From the NCBI GenBank assembly GCA_020050375.1, contig JAGVKR010000381.1:1-8481 (forward strand): a stretch of DNA of 8,481 nt, written 5' to 3'. The DNA is from Planctomycetales bacterium (GTDB lineage: Bacteria > Planctomycetota > Planctomycetia > Planctomycetales > Planctomycetaceae). Of the stretch, positions 6,562 through 8,481 are shown in pieces. A program made the position numbers and the translations under genes. How positions within the stretch are numbered: the first letter of the stretch is position 1; each line of letters begins with the position of its first letter. The notes under the pieces were generated by a model. The model ran no database searches and was not told the DNA's origin. It saw only the letters and a list, made by a program, of their open reading frames with translations.

Positions 6562-8046
6562 ATGGCTACCGTTGCCGCCCGCCCGCCCCGTGCTCGGACT
6601 GCTCCCAAGGTGCGTCAGACCCAGTTGCTGATCGACGGCAAATGGTGTGACGCGAAGAGTGGCAAGACGTTTGCCACCTACAACCCCGCCACCGAAGAGA
6701 AAATCGCCGACGTCGCCGAAGGAGACGCTGCCGACATCGATCGTGCCGCCAAGGCCGCGCGCAAGGCCTTCGAGTCGGGTGACTGGCCGAAGATGGACGC
6801 CCGCGATCGTGGCCGTCTGCTCAATCGCCTCGCGGATCTCGTCGAGAAGAACCTCGACGATCTTGCCGCGCTCGAGACGCTCGACAACGGCAAGCCGATC
6901 CGCGATGCGAAAGCCGCCGATCTGCCGCTGGTCATCGACTGCCTGCGGTATTACGCCGGCTGGGCCGACAAGATCACCGGGGACACGATCCCCATCCGCG
7001 GCAATTATTTTTGTTACACCCGCCGCGAGCCGATGGGCGTCGCCGGTCAGATCATTCCGTGGAATTTTCCGCTGCTGATGGCCGCGTGGAAATGGGCGCC
7101 GGCCCTCGCCGCCGGCTGCACGGTTGTCATGAAGCCGGCCGAGCAGACGCCGCTCTCGTGCCTCAAGCTCGGCGAGCTGGCGATGGAAGCGGGCTTTCCC
7201 AAGGGGGTGATCAACATCGTTCCCGGTTACGGGCCGACCGCGGGTGCGGCGCTCGTCAAGCACCCCGACGTCGACAAGATCGCCTTCACCGGCGAGCACC
7301 GCACGGCGCAGATCATCATGCGCGATGCGTCGCAGACGCTGAAGCGCTTGACGTTCGAGCTTGGCGGAAAGAGCCCCAACGTGATCTTCGCCGACGCCGA
7401 TCTCGATGCGGCCGTCGCGGGGACCGAGTTCGGGCTGTTCTTCAATCAGGGACAATGCTGCTGCGCCGGCAGCCGCGTGTTCGTCGAGGAGAAGATTCAC
7501 GACGCCTTCGTCGAGAAGCTCGTGAAGCGCGCCAAGACCCGCAAGCTCGGCGATCCGTTCGATCCGGACACGACGCAAGGCCCGCAAGTCGACGAGGCCC
7601 AGTTCGACAAGATTCTGAGCTACATCGACAAAGGGAAGGAAGCCGGCGCCAAGTGCCTCACGGGCGGCAAGCGGTGGGGCAAGAAGGGCTTCTACGTCGA
7701 GCCGACCGTGTTCGACAACGTCACTGACGACATGGAGATCGCCACCGACGAGATCTTTGGCCCGGTGATGGGGATCCTGCCGTTCAAGAAAATCGATGAA
7801 GTCATCGACCGTGCCAACAAGACGTTCTACGGCCTGGCCGCCGCCGTGTGGACCCGTGACGTCGCGAAGGCCCACAAGATTGCCAGCAGCGTTCGGGCCG
7901 GCACGGTGTGGATCAACTGCTACGACGTCTTCGACGCTGCCGCGCCGTTCGGCGGCTTCAAGATGTCGGGGATCGGCCGCGAGCTCGGCGCCGCGGCGCT
8001 GGCCAACTACACCGAACTGAAAACGGTGACGATGAGCCTCGATTGA
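6562..8046 (+). CDS. NAD(P)+-dependent aldehyde dehydrogenase, ALDH1/2-like
   Basis: This encodes 494 residues, the usual length for cytosolic class 1/2 aldehyde dehydrogenases, which oxidise aldehydes to carboxylic acids through a thiohemiacetal on cysteine. Catalytic elements are present: Asn168 in IIPWNFP (164-170), Lys191 in [10 protein letters not shown] (188-197), the general base Glu266 in FELGGKSPN (265-273), the nucleophile (probably Cys300, the middle of three) in [13 protein letters not shown] (293-305), and Glu397/Phe399 in EIFGPV. The C-terminal [12 protein letters not shown] block (464-475) is also typical. The oddity is the nucleotide-binding turn: FTGEHRTA (242-249) replaces the common FTGSTEVG, so the second glycine is alanine and Glu replaces the serine near the cofactor pyrophosphate. 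A basic, Pro/Ala-rich tail of about 18 residues precedes the domain; no signal peptide is evident. The substrate cannot be told. The gene appears monocistronic, with its own promoter and a terminator at 8126-8159. Confidence 0.95.
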   Translation: MATVAARPPRARTAPKVRQTQLLIDGKWCDAKSGKTFATYNPATEEKIADVAEGDAADIDRAAKAARKAFESGDWPKMDARDRGRLLNRLADLVEKNLDDLAALETLDNGKPIRDAKAADLPLVIDCLRYYAGWADKITGDTIPIRGNYFCYTRREPMGVAGQIIPWNFPLLMAAWKWAPALAAGCTVVMKPAEQTPLSCLKLGELAMEAGFPKGVINIVPGYGPTAGAALVKHPDVDKIAFTGEHRTAQIIMRDASQTLKRLTFELGGKSPNVIFADADLDAAVAGTEFGLFFNQGQCCCAGSRVFVEEKIHDAFVEKLVKRAKTRKLGDPFDPDTTQGPQVDEAQFDKILSYIDKGKEAGAKCLTGGKRWGKKGFYVEPTVFDNVTDDMEIATDEIFGPVMGILPFKKIDEVIDRANKTFYGLAAAVWTRDVAKAHKIASSVRAGTVWINCYDVFDAAAPFGGFKMSGIGRELGAAALANYTELKTVTMSLD

Positions 8047-8125
8047 TGCGAGATTCGACTGGGGCGGCTTTGATCCACACAGATCGCGGGATCAAACCGC
8101 GCCGACCGGTCGATCCCAAAAAGAG

Positions 8126-8159
8126 TGAAACCACGGCGAAGGACGTCGCCGTGGTTTCA
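8126..8159. terminator. Bidirectional hairpin terminator between convergent genes
   Basis: TGAAACCACGGCGA (8126-8139) and TCGCCGTGGTTTCA (8146-8159) form a perfect 14-bp stem with a 6-base loop, about 80 bases after the aldehyde dehydrogenase stop. Read from the minus strand the hairpin is followed by CTCTTTTT, a proper T-tract, so it best serves the DUF1559 gene that ends 35 bases away. In the plus direction only TCTGTTCT follows, so termination there may be weaker. Confidence 0.85.
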
Positions 8160-8193
8160 TCTGTTCTGGAGCGATCGATTTCGGGATCGAGAC

Positions 8194-8481
8194 TTAAAAC
8201 TCGAGAATTCGAACGTAATCGGCGATGGTGGCCAGATTTTTATAGACCGTGGCATCGATGTTTTCGCTGACGAACCGCACCCCTCCATCGGCGACGAGAA
8301 ACTGCGATCCGCCGGGGTGGCGGCTGCCGAAGCCGTGCCAAGTGGGGTTCGGCGTGGCAGCGCCGAGAGGATCGATGTCGCCCGAAGGGAGCGTGTTCAT
8401 TTTGGTGATGCATACGCCGACGGCGAAGGCAATGCCGTTGGCGGTGGGGGTGCCCGGTACGCCCGATCGTGTTCCCGCCCA
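8194..8481 (-). CDS. DUF1559 domain protein, C-terminal end, 5' part outside the window
   Basis: The minus-strand frame is open from the window edge to a TAA at 8194-8196, giving 95 residues. An ATG at 8400 is internal because the frame continues open above it. The sequence SRHPGGSQFLVADGGVRFV is the C-terminal signature of the DUF1559 family: His, nine residues, then Asp-Gly (the H-X9-DG motif). It is followed by the usual NIDATVYKNLATIAD tail and a short final stretch. Full members are pseudopilin-like: a type IV pilin-type N-terminal methylation site and one membrane helix, then an extracytoplasmic domain of roughly 250-400 residues; those parts lie outside the window. The family is present in many copies in planctomycete genomes and its role is not established. 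The gene converges on the aldehyde dehydrogenase and shares the hairpin terminator with it. Confidence 0.92.
   Translation of the reverse strand, partial: WAGTRSGVPGTPTANGIAFAVGVCITKMNTLPSGDIDPLGAATPNPTWHGFGSRHPGGSQFLVADGGVRFVSENIDATVYKNLATIADYVRILEF

Noticed and set aside
6463..7875. Minus-strand open frame of 470 codons
   Set aside because: It is antisense to the aldehyde dehydrogenase and its product mirrors the codon bias of that gene; no domain is seen.
8046..8270. Frame starting at an ATG overlapping the aldehyde dehydrogenase stop
   Set aside because: It reads straight through the terminator hairpin and into the antisense of the DUF1559 gene; no family resemblance.

Overview
The window is GC-rich bacterial DNA, almost certainly from a planctomycete (phylum Planctomycetota). 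Three families that are greatly expanded in that phylum occur together: a DUF1553-type protein (C-terminal part of the PSCyt1/DUF1549/DUF1553 architecture) directly followed by a Tat-exported DUF1501 protein, and a DUF1559 protein with the H-X9-DG signature. I cannot assign a genus.

Layout. Positions 1-2493 hold a tight two-gene operon: the 3' part of the DUF1553 gene, then DUF1501 after 5 bases. A 323-base spacer (2494-2816) is packed with short palindromes arranged as a composite inverted repeat. A GNAT-family acetyltransferase follows (2817-3314). A gene-poor kilobase (3315-4323) contains a second imperfect inverted repeat (about 3505-3628). Next is a tandem pair of related membrane proteins. 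The first (4324-5445) has a zinc ribbon, one membrane segment, a shared middle domain and a von Willebrand A (VWA) domain. The second (5528-6106) has the same first three parts but no VWA domain. A 455-base region (6107-6561) carries a good sigma70-type promoter and several hairpins ahead of an aldehyde dehydrogenase gene (6562-8046). A strong hairpin terminator (8126-8159) separates this from a convergent, truncated DUF1559 gene on the minus strand (8194-8481).

How the genes relate. The DUF1553/DUF1501 pair is a recurrent planctomycete export-associated couple and probably acts outside the cytoplasm. The zinc-ribbon pair looks like a local duplication in which one copy has, or has lost, a VWA domain; partners at the membrane are plausible but unproven. 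The acetyltransferase and the aldehyde dehydrogenase look like independent transcription units.

Most worth following up are the zinc-ribbon paralogue pair, a family of hairpin repeats whose copies at 2577-2598 and 5482-5503 differ by compensatory base-pair changes, and the structured leader upstream of the aldehyde dehydrogenase, whose nucleotide-binding loop is atypical. No mobile-element gene, CRISPR array, tRNA or rRNA was seen.
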